The notes under the pieces are model-generated. The model had not been told where the DNA came from and did no database searches. It saw nothing but the letters and a program-made list of their open reading frames with translations. From Rhizobium anhuiense (lineage in GTDB: Bacteria > Pseudomonadota > Alphaproteobacteria > Rhizobiales > Rhizobiaceae): a stretch of 64,000 nt of DNA. A program made the translations under genes and the position numbers. Location of the stretch: contig NZ_ML133535.1 of assembly GCF_003985145.1 (NCBI RefSeq), forward strand, positions 62,001-126,000, in the 5' to 3' direction. This document shows, in pieces, positions 7,983-16,680 of the stretch (position 1 is its first letter; each line of letters begins with the position of its first letter).

Positions 7983-8738
7983 TCAATTCGACTTTGCGGA
8001 GAGGATGCGCCGCGCTTTTTCGAGGTCGGCGGGAGTATCGACACCAAGCGGAACCGTGTCAACGATCTCGGCATCGATGCGCATGCCGGCCTCCAGTGCC
8101 CGCAATTGCTCCAGCGATTCGCGCTTTTCGAGCGTCGACGGACCGAGCGAGACGAATCGTTCAAGCGCTGCCCGCCGATAGGCATAAAGGCCGATATGGT
8201 GGTAGAGAGGCCCCTGACCGTAAGGCGCGGTTGCCCGGGTGAAATAGAGCGCATGCAGACGGGCGTCGGAAAGCGGCGAGCCGACGATCTTGACGATGTG
8301 CGGCGCGGTCTTGTCCTCCTCATTGTCGATTATGGTCGTCAGCGTCCCGATATCGACCGCCTCGTTTTCGAGAGGGCGCAAGGCTGCGCGCACCGTTTCC
8401 GGATCGATCGTCGGCAGATCGCCCTGGACGTTGACGATGATTTTCGCCTTTCCGTCCGGATCGACTTTCGTCAGCGCCTCGAATATCCGATCGGAACCCG
8501 ACTGATGATCCGTGCTGGTCATGACGACCTCGAAGCCGGCCGCGGCCACGGCATCGAACACTTGATCATCGTCGACGGCGACGACGACCCGGCCGATGGC
8601 CGCTTCCCTGGCGCGCAGCGCCACCTGAACGATCATCGGCAGGCCGCAAATATCGGCAAGCGGCTTGCCCGGAAGCCGAGTGGAGGCCATGCGCGCCGGG
8701 ATCAATACGAGCACGCCGTCTAAATTTGAATCACTCAT
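7983..8738 (-). CDS. kdsB: 3-deoxy-manno-octulosonate cytidylyltransferase (CMP-KDO synthetase)
   Basis: 251 residues. N-terminal nucleotidyl-transferase signature IPARMASTRLPGKPL (13-27), then VDDDQVFDAV, the NVQGDLPTI motif (Mg/CTP binding) and YHHIGLYAYRR, all as in KdsB. It activates KDO with CTP for lipid A core synthesis in the cytoplasm. First gene of a two-gene unit with pheA. It diverges from the cytochrome gene, sharing a 154-base upstream region. Confidence 0.96.
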   Translation of the reverse strand: MSDSNLDGVLVLIPARMASTRLPGKPLADICGLPMIVQVALRAREAAIGRVVVAVDDDQVFDAVAAAGFEVVMTSTDHQSGSDRIFEALTKVDPDGKAKIIVNVQGDLPTIDPETVRAALRPLENEAVDIGTLTTIIDNEEDKTAPHIVKIVGSPLSDARLHALYFTRATAPYGQGPLYHHIGLYAYRRAALERFVSLGPSTLEKRESLEQLRALEAGMRIDAEIVDTVPLGVDTPADLEKARRILSAKSN

Positions 8739-8892
8739 TGTTCGGGCCTTCTATTCCGGGCTGAAAAGTGTCAAAAAGTCTCACGCACAAGACCATTTAG
8801 ACAGTTGCAACGATCCACCAAAAGACATAGGTTCCGCGCGATTTCAAGATGGTCCGGTTTATGGTCTGCCGGCTGCAAGGGGAGCATTGCAG

Positions 8893-9456
8893 ATGAATTC
8901 ATACGTCAATACGGCCGTGGGGGCGCTGCTCGGGACGATTTTCGTTCTGATGTCTGTCTCCATCGCGTCCGAAGGGATCTTCCATTCCGAAGCGCCGGAA
9001 AAGGAAGGTTTCGCGATCGTTGCCGAAGAGGCGCCCGCCGCTGGTGGTGAGGCTGCGCCTGCCGTTGCCGTTCCGATCGCGCAATTGCTCGCTTCTGCAG
9101 ATGCCAAGGCCGGTGAAACGGTCTTCAAGAAGTGTCAGGCCTGTCATGACGGCACCAAAGGGGGACCGAACAAGGTCGGTCCCAACCTCTTTGGTGTCGT
9201 AGATCGCCCGATCGCCTCGCATGAAGGCTTCGCCTATTCCGCTCCCATGAAGGATTTCTCCAAGGGCGGCAGCGAGAAGTGGACTTTCGAATATCTCAAC
9301 AAGTTCCTGCTGGCGCCGAAGAAGGACGTTCCCGGCACTGCGATGGGCTTCGCCGGTCTGGCGAAGGATCAGGATCGCGCCAACGTCATCCTCTACCTGC
9401 ACACGCTGGCCGATTCGCCGGTGCCGCTGCCGGATCCGAAAACCGCGACGCAGTGA
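8893..9456 (+). CDS. cycM: Membrane-anchored c-type cytochrome (CycM-like)
   Basis: 187 residues from ATG at 8893. An uncleaved-looking N-terminal hydrophobic anchor (about 8-28) and an acidic Ala/Pro linker precede one class I cytochrome c domain with heme motif KCQACH (residues about 79-84), PNLFGVVDR, and the methionine ligand in GTAMGFAG. Family knowledge: CycM passes electrons from the bc1 complex to aa3-type oxidase in rhizobia. It stands alone and ends at a clear hairpin terminator. Confidence 0.93.
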   Translation: MNSYVNTAVGALLGTIFVLMSVSIASEGIFHSEAPEKEGFAIVAEEAPAAGGEAAPAVAVPIAQLLASADAKAGETVFKKCQACHDGTKGGPNKVGPNLFGVVDRPIASHEGFAYSAPMKDFSKGGSEKWTFEYLNKFLLAPKKDVPGTAMGFAGLAKDQDRANVILYLHTLADSPVPLPDPKTATQ

Positions 9457-9482
9457 CGCAGCAGGACAATCGCATGGTATGG

Positions 9483-9512
9483 AAGCCCGGCCCGCAAGCC
9501 GGGCTTTCGTTT
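9483..9512 (+). terminator. Rho-independent terminator after the cytochrome gene
   Basis: Perfect 9-bp stem AAGCCCGGC / GCCGGGCTT (9483-9491 and 9498-9506) with a 6-base loop, then TTTCGTTTT. It is 27 bases downstream of the cytochrome stop. Confidence 0.85.
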
Positions 9513-9534
9513 TGCGGAGATCCGCCAAAGCAAT

Positions 9535-9625
9535 TCCAGGAAAAGTGCGAAGCGGGTTCCCGGAATTGCGTCAAAACAAGAGGTTGGAGCGGTTCAGCGT
9601 TTCCATGAAAAGCTGAACCGCTCTA
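9535..9625. repeat. Rhizobial intergenic palindromic element ending on a stop codon
   Basis: Contains 12-bp perfect arms GAGCGGTTCAGC / GCTGAACCGCTC (9587-9598, 9612-9623). The outer end is CTAGAGCG read on the minus strand, and its TAG is the stop codon of the AEC transporter. The flank (AAAAGTGCGAAGCGG, GAATTGCGTCAAAACAAGAG) resembles the elements at 17458, 33609 and 41893. Confidence 0.75.
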
Positions 9626-10570
9626 GGCGCCGAGGAAATAGGCCCAGAGCGAGACCGTGATGGCGCCGAGCGCCGTCGTCACCGTGATAGTCGAGGCGGC
9701 GAGGCTGTGACCGACGCCGAAGCGGTTGGCGATCAGCCAGGCGTTGACGCCCGTCGGTACGGAGGAAGTCAGCACGATCGCCGCCGTCCATTCGGGGCTG
9801 AGGCCGAGGAGATGGCTCGCCGCCCACACGCAACCGGGCAGCAGCAGCAGCTTGCATGTCGAGGTGACGCTGGCGATACCGACATTGCCGGAGACGCCGT
9901 ATTTCTCCAGCGCCATGCCGAGCGATATCAGCGCCGCCGGACCGGCGATGCCGGCGATCTGCCCGACGACCGATGCCACCGCCGTCGGCATGGTGAGACC
10001 GGAAAGATGCACGGCCATGCCGGCCGCAAGCCCGATCACCAGCGGGTTGCGCACGAGATTGATGGCGATCTGGCGTAGCACGAACATCATGCTGCGGTCG
10101 CTTTTGCCGTCGATCTTGCGCTCGGCATGCTCCATCAGCACCGTGCCCGCGACCATCATGACAGGCAGATGCACGGCAAGCAGGATCGACAGCGCCACCA
10201 GCCCCTCGTCGCCGACGGTACGCTCGACCAGCGGCAGTCCGATAAAGACATTGTTGGCGAAGGCCGAGGAAACGCCGGCCAAGACACCGATGCGTTCGTC
10301 GCGGCCGAAGAGCCGCGTGGCGGCGAGATGGCCGGCCGTCCAGGTGATGGCGACGCCGGAAAAATAGACGATCCAGAGCCGGAAGGGCGAGGCGCCATGA
10401 AAATCCGCCTCGGCGATGGTGCGAAAGAGCAGCAGCGGCACGGCGATCTTGAAGACGAATTCGCCGAGCGCATCGCCGACATTCGATGCCATCAGGCCGC
10501 TGCGGACGATCACCCAGCCGATGAGAATCAGGAGGAAGATGGGAAGGACGTCGAGAATGATGGCTGACAT
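9623..10570 (-). CDS. AEC family transporter (auxin efflux carrier-like permease)
   Basis: 315 residues, almost entirely hydrophobic with about ten membrane segments in two inverted halves, starting MSAIILDVLPIFLLILIGW and ending TTALGAITVSLWAYFLGA. The half-repeat features (FANNVFIGLPL; SSVPTGVNAWLIA) are those of the AEC/malate permease family. Substrates in the family include organic acids and malonate; none can be assigned here. The stop codon TAG lies inside a palindromic repeat that may act as its terminator. Convergent with the cytochrome gene. Confidence 0.9.
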   Translation of the reverse strand: MSAIILDVLPIFLLILIGWVIVRSGLMASNVGDALGEFVFKIAVPLLLFRTIAEADFHGASPFRLWIVYFSGVAITWTAGHLAATRLFGRDERIGVLAGVSSAFANNVFIGLPLVERTVGDEGLVALSILLAVHLPVMMVAGTVLMEHAERKIDGKSDRSMMFVLRQIAINLVRNPLVIGLAAGMAVHLSGLTMPTAVASVVGQIAGIAGPAALISLGMALEKYGVSGNVGIASVTSTCKLLLLPGCVWAASHLLGLSPEWTAAIVLTSSVPTGVNAWLIANRFGVGHSLAASTITVTTALGAITVSLWAYFLGA

Positions 10571-10607
10571 GAGGGAGGTTGCTCTGCGCGGGGAGTATCC
10601 GACATCT

Positions 10608-10705
10608 ACAGCGTCGCGCGCTTTTCAGATGCGCAAAGGACACTGCAGCACTTTGAATTCCTGCATAATTCCATAAAGCGGAATCGATTTACGGAATTAT
10701 TGAGT
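10608..10705. repeat. Second family of rhizobial dispersed intergenic repeat
   Basis: Starts CTACAGCGTCGCGCGC, continues with a GCGCAAAGGACACTG block and CACTTTGAATTCCTGCAT, and ends in arms ATAATTCC / GGAATTAT (10665-10672, 10693-10700). This order matches an abundant intergenic repeat I know from R. etli and R. leguminosarum genomes (recall, not a search). It lies upstream of the AEC gene start. Confidence 0.7.
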
Positions 10706-10770
10706 ACCAGCAAACTGTTTGGATTGAAAAGGCCATCACCGCCCGATCCGGCAGCCGGGGCACCCAAAGG

Positions 10771-10797
10771 CAAAAAAAGCGGGCTCAGCCCGCTTTT
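10771..10797 (-). terminator. Strong minus-strand terminator with no annotated gene before it
   Basis: Arms AAAAGCGGG / CCCGCTTTT (10775-10783, 10789-10797) with loop CTCAG; the minus transcript would end in a run of seven U (10778-10772). The upstream 280 bases on the minus strand hold only mini-ORFs (10941-11012, 23 codons; 10841-10918, 25 codons; a 10-codon one ending MLTTDELAAL) and a 20-mer shared with 25659-25678. A small transcript is likely. Confidence 0.65.
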
Positions 10798-11085
10798 CCG
10801 CTCCGGCCCTGCCGGATATCCGGATCACAAAGCTGCCAGTTCATCCGTGGTCAGCATCACGCCGGTAAGATCGAAGGGTCATCCCTCGTGCGCCCGGCTG
10901 CAACAGAAAGCTGCTCATGCCGGTCTTCCTGCGAGTATTTCTAGATTTTGAAAATGACAGCGACATGACGAATAGGCGGCACTTTTGCGAAGAAATAGAA
11001 GCGTCGTCCCATTTATCCTTCCAAACCGCGGAAATTTCGCTAAGACCAAACCCCGGCTATCACAAATCCGGGGACTTCCCTTTTC

Positions 11086-12078
11086 ATGACAAGATTCGAT
11101 GTTCTGACAGTCGGCAACGCAATCGTGGATATCATTGCCCGTTGCGACGACCAGTTCCTCATTGACAACCAGATCACCAAAGCGGCGATGAACCTCATCG
11201 ATGCCGAACGCGCCGAACTTCTATATTCGCGCATGGGACCGGCGCTCGAAGCCTCCGGCGGCAGCGCCGGCAATACCGCGGCGGGCGTGGCTAACCTCGG
11301 CGGCAAGGCTGCCTATTTCGGCAATGTCGCCGCCGATCAGCTCGGTGACATCTTCACCCACGACATCCGCGCCCAGGGCGTCCACTATCAGACCCGGCCC
11401 AAGGGCACTTTCCCACCGACGGCGCGCTCGATGATCTTCGTCACCGAGGACGGCGAGCGTTCGATGAACACCTATCTCGGCGCCTGCGTCGAGCTCGGCC
11501 CCGAAGACGTCGAGCCCGACGTCGTCGCCGACGCCAAGGTCACCTATTTCGAAGGTTATCTCTGGGATCCGCCACGCGCCAAGGAAGCGATTCTCGACTG
11601 TGCCCGCATCGCCCACGAAAACGGCCGCGAAATGTCGATGACGCTGTCCGACAGCTTCTGCGTCGGCCGCTACCGCGGCGAATTCCTCGATCTGATGCGC
11701 TCCGGCAAGGTCGATATCGTCTTCGCCAATCGCCAGGAAGCGCTGTCGCTCTACGAGACCGATGATTTCGAGGAGGCGCTGAACAGGATCGCCGCCGATT
11801 GCAAGATCGCTGCCGTGACGATGAGCGAGCATGGCGCCGTCATCCTGAAGGGCAACGAGCGTTTTTACGTCGATGCGATCCGAATCAGGGAAGTTGTCGA
11901 TACGACGGGCGCCGGCGACCTCTTCGCCTCCGGTTTCCTCTATGGCTACACCCAGGGGCGCTCTCTGGAGGATTGTGGCAAGCTCGGCTGCCTGGCCGCC
12001 GGCATCGTCATTCAGCAGATCGGCCCGCGCCCGATGACCTCGCTTGCCGAGGCCGCCAAACAGGCAGGGCTTATTTGA
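11086..12078 (+). CDS. Adenosine kinase / PfkB-family sugar kinase
   Basis: 330 residues. Ribokinase fold: VGNAIVDI near the start, the GGSAGNTAAGVANLGG motif (about 58-73) and the C-terminal PfkB signature DTTGAGDLFASGFLYGY with catalytic Asp (about 275). Rhizobial members of this group are annotated as adenosine kinase, phosphorylating adenosine to AMP; other nucleosides or fructose cannot be excluded. It has its own upstream region and overlaps the end of the convergent SH3 gene by 8 bases. Confidence 0.9.
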   Translation: MTRFDVLTVGNAIVDIIARCDDQFLIDNQITKAAMNLIDAERAELLYSRMGPALEASGGSAGNTAAGVANLGGKAAYFGNVAADQLGDIFTHDIRAQGVHYQTRPKGTFPPTARSMIFVTEDGERSMNTYLGACVELGPEDVEPDVVADAKVTYFEGYLWDPPRAKEAILDCARIAHENGREMSMTLSDSFCVGRYRGEFLDLMRSGKVDIVFANRQEALSLYETDDFEEALNRIAADCKIAAVTMSEHGAVILKGNERFYVDAIRIREVVDTTGAGDLFASGFLYGYTQGRSLEDCGKLGCLAAGIVIQQIGPRPMTSLAEAAKQAGLI

Positions 12079-12610
12079 AGGCTTCGCCGGGATAGGCGCC
12101 CCAGATCTCCGACTGCGCCACCCAGCCGGAGGCACCTTCGGTTTCGGCCCGGCACCAGTCGCCGTTGCATTCGCCGATCGTGATCATCACGCCGGGTTCC
12201 AGCTTGGCGACGATCGAGGCGGAGGGCAGCGCCTCGCGGCGCAGATTGACATAGACGCCCTTGCCTTTCGTCTTCATCCAGGGGGCGGCGATCGCCGCGC
12301 GCTGACCCGATAGCAGCGACTGGTTGACCCAGCCTTCGGTGCCGTCGGCATCGCGGATGCGGCGCCAGTTGTCGTATTCCTGGATGATTTCCACCGGCAG
12401 GCCGGATTTCAGGTACATCCACGAGACGGCGTAATCCGTTCCCGGGCCGATGCGCAGATTGACGCGCTTGGATTTCAGGGTGACGAAACGCGGCAATGGC
12501 AATCCGCTTGGACCTTTGGCCGCCTGCGCATGGGCGAATTCGACGGTTCCCATGGATGTAGCCAGAGCGATGGCAAGGGCGAGGCAGGACTTCAGAACTT
12601 TGCTGCGCAT
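12071..12610 (-). CDS. Secreted SH3 domain protein
   Basis: 179 residues with a signal peptide (KVLKSCLALAIALATSM...AHAQ) and two bacterial SH3-like repeats: residues about 43-100 (VNLRIGPGTDYAVSW ... WVNQSLLSG) and 118-178 (VYVNLRREALPSAS ... GWVAQSEIWG). Bacterial SH3 domains usually bind peptidoglycan in the periplasm. The precise role is unknown. Tail-to-tail with the adenosine kinase gene, overlapping 8 bases. Confidence 0.88.
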   Translation of the reverse strand: MRSKVLKSCLALAIALATSMGTVEFAHAQAAKGPSGLPLPRFVTLKSKRVNLRIGPGTDYAVSWMYLKSGLPVEIIQEYDNWRRIRDADGTEGWVNQSLLSGQRAAIAAPWMKTKGKGVYVNLRREALPSASIVAKLEPGVMITIGECNGDWCRAETEGASGWVAQSEIWGAYPGEAFK

Positions 12611-12795
12611 GGAGGTTTCCGTTTGCTCGAATTCGCGGGCAGGCCCGGCCTGCTCGCGGTCCGGGCTCTGACATTCCCCGGCTGCACCGCGAGTTTTGTT
12701 TGTCTTCGCGTGCGGGTCTGGTAGAAAATGCCCGGAATGGGAAAATTATCACCCCTCTTGGTTAAAGACCTCTGAACAAGGCACCACAGCCAGCC

Positions 12796-13797
12796 ATGAC
12801 AGCGAAGAAAAAACCGAAGGTCTACATCACCCGCAAGCTGCCCGATGCCGTCGAAACCCGCATGCGCGAGCTCTTCGACGCCGAGCTGAACATCGACGAT
12901 GCGCCGCGTTCCGTTCCCGAGCTTGTCGCCGCGGTCAGGACCGCCGACGTGCTGGTGCCGACCGTCACCGACCGCATCGACGCGGCGCTGATCGAACAGG
13001 CGGGGCCACAGATGAAGCTGATTGCGAGCTTCTCCAACGGCACCGATCACATCGACGTCGAGGCGGCGGCGCGCAAGGGCATCACCGTCACCAACACGCC
13101 GAACGTCCTGACCGAGGACACCGCCGACATGACCATGGCGCTGATTCTCGCTGTTCCGAGAAGGCTTGGTGAGGGGGCGCGTGTGCTGACCGACAAGCCG
13201 GGCGAATGGGCCGGCTGGTCTCCCACCTGGATGCTCGGCCGGCGCATTCACGGCAAGCGCATCGGCATCGTCGGCATGGGCCGCATCGGTACGGCGGTGG
13301 CCCGCCGCGCCAAGGCGTTCGGCCTGTCGATCCACTATCACAACCGCAAACGCGTCAATCCAGCCGTCGAGGACGAGTTGGAGGCGACCTATTGGGAAAG
13401 CCTCGACCAGATGCTCGCCCGCGTCGACATCGTTTCGATCAATTGTCCGTCGACGCCGGCGACCTTCCACCTGATTTCGGCGCGCCGTCTGGCGCTGCTG
13501 CAGCCGACGGCCTATCTCGTCAACACCGCGCGCGGCGACGTGGTCGATGAGGCTGCGCTGATCAAATGCCTCAGGGAGGGCCGGATTGCCGGCGCCGGCC
13601 TCGACGTCTTCGAAAACGAGCCTGCCGTCAACCCGAAGCTCGTCAAACTCGCCAATGAGGGCAAGGTCGTGCTGCTGCCGCATATGAGTTCGGCGACGAT
13701 CGAAGGCCGCATCGATATGGGCGACAAGGTCATCATCAATATCCGCACCTTCATCGACGGTCACAGGCCGCCCAATCGGGTGCTGCCGGGGCGTTGA
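12796..13797 (+). CDS. D-2-hydroxyacid dehydrogenase (glyoxylate/hydroxypyruvate reductase type)
   Basis: 333 residues. NAD-binding motif GIVGMGRIGTAVARRAKAFG (about 158-177), the D-2-hydroxyacid signature LLQPTAYLVNTARGDVVDE (about 234-252), catalytic Arg in NTARG, Glu in NEP and His in LPHMSSAT (His near 295). Such enzymes reduce glyoxylate or hydroxypyruvate with NAD(P)H in the cytoplasm. Typical length of the GyaR/GhrB group. It stands alone; the divergent SH3 gene starts 185 bases upstream. Confidence 0.92.
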   Translation: MTAKKKPKVYITRKLPDAVETRMRELFDAELNIDDAPRSVPELVAAVRTADVLVPTVTDRIDAALIEQAGPQMKLIASFSNGTDHIDVEAAARKGITVTNTPNVLTEDTADMTMALILAVPRRLGEGARVLTDKPGEWAGWSPTWMLGRRIHGKRIGIVGMGRIGTAVARRAKAFGLSIHYHNRKRVNPAVEDELEATYWESLDQMLARVDIVSINCPSTPATFHLISARRLALLQPTAYLVNTARGDVVDEAALIKCLREGRIAGAGLDVFENEPAVNPKLVKLANEGKVVLLPHMSSATIEGRIDMGDKVIINIRTFIDGHRPPNRVLPGR

Positions 13798-13812
13798 AGC
13801 CGTGCATTTGAT

Positions 13813-14301
13813 TTAGACGGGGCGAATCGTCGGCGCAATGGCCTTGCGCATCTCGATGAACGTCGTCCGGGCAAAGCCGGGATGCGCTTTCTCGGCGGTT
13901 CTGGAAAATCCCCAGGCGGCAAAGACGGTATGATTTTCCGTGAGCTCGATCCGCGTTTCCAGCCGCAAGGCGGGAAGGTCGAGCGATGCGGCCGTTTCCT
14001 CGGCAATCGTCAGCAGCCGCTTGCCAATGCCCTTTCCCTGCGCTTCGGGCAGAACGGCGAGTTTGCCGACATAGAGACAATCGGCCTCCGGCCGCAGGAA
14101 GAGGCAGCCGATCAGCTTTTCGCCGTCGATGGCGACATGGCCGATCTCGGCCCTGGCCTTTTCGGCCAGTGACTCGGTCGTGAGCTTGAGCGCCGAGGAT
14201 GGCGGGTCGATCCTGCCGTTCATGGAAGCGAAGGCGGCGAGGATGAGCGCGAGCAGTTCGTCCCAGCGCGTGAAGCTCTGGTCGAGAGGGACGATTGTCA
14301 T
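13813..14301 (-). CDS. GNAT family N-acetyltransferase
   Basis: 162 residues. Acetyl-CoA binding motif A is KLAVLPEAQGKGIGKRLL (about 80-97), followed by motif B with LETRIELTENHTVFAAWGF. Substrate unknown; this subgroup often modifies small molecules. Start and moeB stop overlap in ATGA (14298-14301), so it is the last gene of the recF-moeB-GNAT unit and probably translated by coupling. Confidence 0.9.
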   Translation of the reverse strand: MTIVPLDQSFTRWDELLALILAAFASMNGRIDPPSSALKLTTESLAEKARAEIGHVAIDGEKLIGCLFLRPEADCLYVGKLAVLPEAQGKGIGKRLLTIAEETAASLDLPALRLETRIELTENHTVFAAWGFSRTAEKAHPGFARTTFIEMRKAIAPTIRPV

Positions 14302-15122
14302 CCGGTCTGCCTCTCCCGCGTGCGGCGTCTTCTGTAGCGGACCGTGTCGAAGCGGGCCGAGAGCGCGTCGTAGAGCAGCAGCCGTCCGACCAGTGGTTCG
14401 CCGGTGCCGGTGATGAGCTTGATCGCTTCCATCGCCATCATCGTGCCGATGACGCCGGTCAGCGCGCCGATGATGCCGGCCTCGGCGCAGGCAGGAATGA
14501 GCCCCGCCGGCGGCGCTTCCGGAAAGAGGTCACGATAACAAGGGTAGAGTGTTCCGTCCTCGGTATTCTCATAGGGCTTGAGAACCGTCAGCGAACCGTC
14601 GAAACGGCCGACGGCGCCGGTGACGAGCGGAATGCGCGCTTCCTCGGCCGCATCGGCGGCGGCATAACGCGTGTCGAAATTGTCGGAGCCGTCGATCAGC
14701 AGATCGAAGCCGGAGAGCTGACGGCGGGCGGCCTCCGGGGAAAAGCGTTCCTCGAAGCGGATCAGCCGGACATGCGGATTGAGCCGGGCGATGGCGAAGG
14801 CAGCACTCTCCGTCTTCAACTCGCCGATCGTTCCGGAATCATGGATCACCTGGCGCTGCAGGTTGGAGAGCGACACCCGGTCGTCGTCGACGATACCGAG
14901 CGTGCCGACGCCGGCTGCGGCCAGATATTGCAGGATCGGCGCGCCGAGGCCGCCGGCGCCGATCACCAGCACGCGGGCGGCTTTCAGCTTCTGCTGGCCG
15001 GCGCCCCCGATCTCGGGGAGCAGGATGTGGCGGTGATAACGGGCGATTTCGTCCGGGCTGAGCGGTTCCATGGCACCGATGTTATCATGACGGCCGACGT
15101 CGGGAAAAGCTGCCTCGGTCAT
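14298..15122 (-). CDS. moeB: MoeB/ThiF-type sulfur-carrier adenylyltransferase
   Basis: 274 residues. E1-like fold: RYHRHILLPEIGGAGQQKL (28-46), nucleotide-binding GAGGLGAPILQYLAAAGVG, the arginine finger region NLQRQV, then VTGAVGRFDGSLTV. It activates the C-terminal glycine of MoaD or ThiS by adenylation for molybdopterin or thiazole synthesis. The usual CxxC zinc pairs are incomplete: single cysteines remain in LYPCYRDLF and IPACAEAG. I use the ATG at 15122 because it overlaps the recF stop as ATGA; an internal start at 15071 (MEPLSPDE) is possible. Confidence 0.92.
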   Translation of the reverse strand: MTEAAFPDVGRHDNIGAMEPLSPDEIARYHRHILLPEIGGAGQQKLKAARVLVIGAGGLGAPILQYLAAAGVGTLGIVDDDRVSLSNLQRQVIHDSGTIGELKTESAAFAIARLNPHVRLIRFEERFSPEAARRQLSGFDLLIDGSDNFDTRYAAADAAEEARIPLVTGAVGRFDGSLTVLKPYENTEDGTLYPCYRDLFPEAPPAGLIPACAEAGIIGALTGVIGTMMAMEAIKLITGTGEPLVGRLLLYDALSARFDTVRYRRRRTRERQTG

Positions 15123-16243
15123 TCGAACACCCGTCCCTCCGCCACCGTGAAAAACTGCGCCCTGTCGCCCAGCGCCGAAAACATCGAGCGATCCGTTCCG
15201 GTCATGAAGGCCTGGCCGCCGAGCCCGTCGATGAGATCGAACAGCGCGGCGCGTCTATTCTCGTCGAGATGCGCTGCGATTTCGTCCAGCAGCAGGATCG
15301 GTGCATGGCCGGTGAGATTGCCGACGAGGCGCGCATGCGCAAGCACCAGGCCGACAAGCAATGCTTTCTGCTCGCCGGTGGAACAACGCTCCGCCTCCAT
15401 CGCCTTTTCGCGGTGATGCACGATGAGATCGGCCCGGTGCGGCCCCTCGAGCGTGCGCCCTGCGCCGGCATCGCGATAGCGGCTCTCTGCCAGCATAGCC
15501 GCGTAATCGTCCTCGAGGTCGACCGAGGGGCGCGAAAATTGTCCGTCCATGAAGCCCGAGAGCTGCAGCGATGCCGAAGGGAAGGGCGAAGTCTCCCGCG
15601 TTTCTTCGATCAGCCGGGTCAGCAGGCCGAGCATCTCCTGGCGGGCGAGCGCCATGGCGATGCCGAGGCTTGCCATTTGCTCCTCGATGCCGGCGAGCCA
15701 GGAGGGATCGAAGCGGCCCTCGTCCAGCAATTTGTTGCGGCTGCGCATGGCGCGCTCGAAATCGCTGGCGCGGCGGCCATGGGCGGGATCGAGCGACAGC
15801 ACCAGCCGGTCGAGAAAACGGCGCCGGTCGGAAGAGGCGCCGGTAAAGAGGCCGTCCATCGCCGGCGTCAACCAGAGAAGGCGCAGGTGGTCGGTCAACT
15901 CGTCGGCAGTCTTTGCCGGGGTGCCGTTGATGCGCAGCCTGCGGGTGGTGGTCTCCTCGCCTGTTTCGATGCCGGTGCCGATCTCGACGTCGCCCTCCAT
16001 GCCGTCGAGTGCGGCGAAGATCGAAAAGCCGCCGGCCGCGCCGACCCGGGTTATATCGCCATAGGCGGCGCGGCGCAGACCGCGGCCGGGCGAAAGCAGC
16101 GAGACGGCCTCCATGAGATTGGTCTTGCCGGCGCCGTTGTCTCCCGTGAGCACGGCGTGTCGACCGTCAAGGGTAAGGGCCGCCGCCGCATAATTGCGGA
16201 AGTCGGTCAGCTTCAGACGGGAAAGAGAAACCTTGTGCGGCAT
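15119..16243 (-). CDS. recF: DNA replication and repair protein RecF
   Basis: 374 residues from ATG at 16243 (MPHKVSLSRLKL). SMC-like ATPase: Walker A GDNGAGKTN (about 34-42), signature STGEQKALL, Walker B ILLLDEIAAHLDE near the C-terminus. RecF recognises gaps at stalled forks and works with RecR, also encoded in this window. First gene of a coupled recF-moeB-GNAT unit; recF is not next to dnaN here. Confidence 0.95.
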   Translation of the reverse strand: MPHKVSLSRLKLTDFRNYAAAALTLDGRHAVLTGDNGAGKTNLMEAVSLLSPGRGLRRAAYGDITRVGAAGGFSIFAALDGMEGDVEIGTGIETGEETTTRRLRINGTPAKTADELTDHLRLLWLTPAMDGLFTGASSDRRRFLDRLVLSLDPAHGRRASDFERAMRSRNKLLDEGRFDPSWLAGIEEQMASLGIAMALARQEMLGLLTRLIEETRETSPFPSASLQLSGFMDGQFSRPSVDLEDDYAAMLAESRYRDAGAGRTLEGPHRADLIVHHREKAMEAERCSTGEQKALLVGLVLAHARLVGNLTGHAPILLLDEIAAHLDENRRAALFDLIDGLGGQAFMTGTDRSMFSALGDRAQFFTVAEGRVFE

Positions 16244-16680
16244 CGAATGTCCGGAATCGTGAAGCGTGACAGCTAAGCCTAAGCGGCGTTGATGGCAAGG
16301 CTGACAGCTTGACGGCCGTGGATCGCGTGCCCTGGTGGTGTCGCACCGAGGCTTGGGGGCCACATGGGGATAAGTTCAGGGCGCGAAATACCGCGGGGGC
16401 ATATTTTCCGGCAGATCCCGTGACCGAGGTCCTGGCGTCCGGCACCCTTCCGATGTAACGGTCAGCATGCCGCCCTCTAATCAGCTAAAAATACAACCTG
16501 AGAGAGGATGATCCGATATCGCTGGACCGATACCGTCGACGGTCACGCTCAATGTCGTCAAGCGCCAGATATTCGGGCTTTTGCCGCATTCCCTTGAGGC
16601 CACTGACGTAACGTAAGGTCCAAAAAAAGTCGGTTGAAATTTGCAACTGTAGGGTTGAGTTATCCCGTGAAAACGATATG
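16244..16680. other. Intergenic region without a recognised gene
   Basis: About 440 bases between recF and the XRE regulator, both transcribed away from it. I found no convincing ORF (a 29-codon frame from an ATG near 16507 lacks support), no terminator and no known repeat. It must hold the recF promoter and upstream control elements of the XRE gene. Confidence 0.6.

Noticed and set aside
16507..16596. 29-codon frame upstream of the XRE gene
   Set aside because: Start codon directly abuts the only purine-rich stretch, so ribosome spacing is wrong; no other support.
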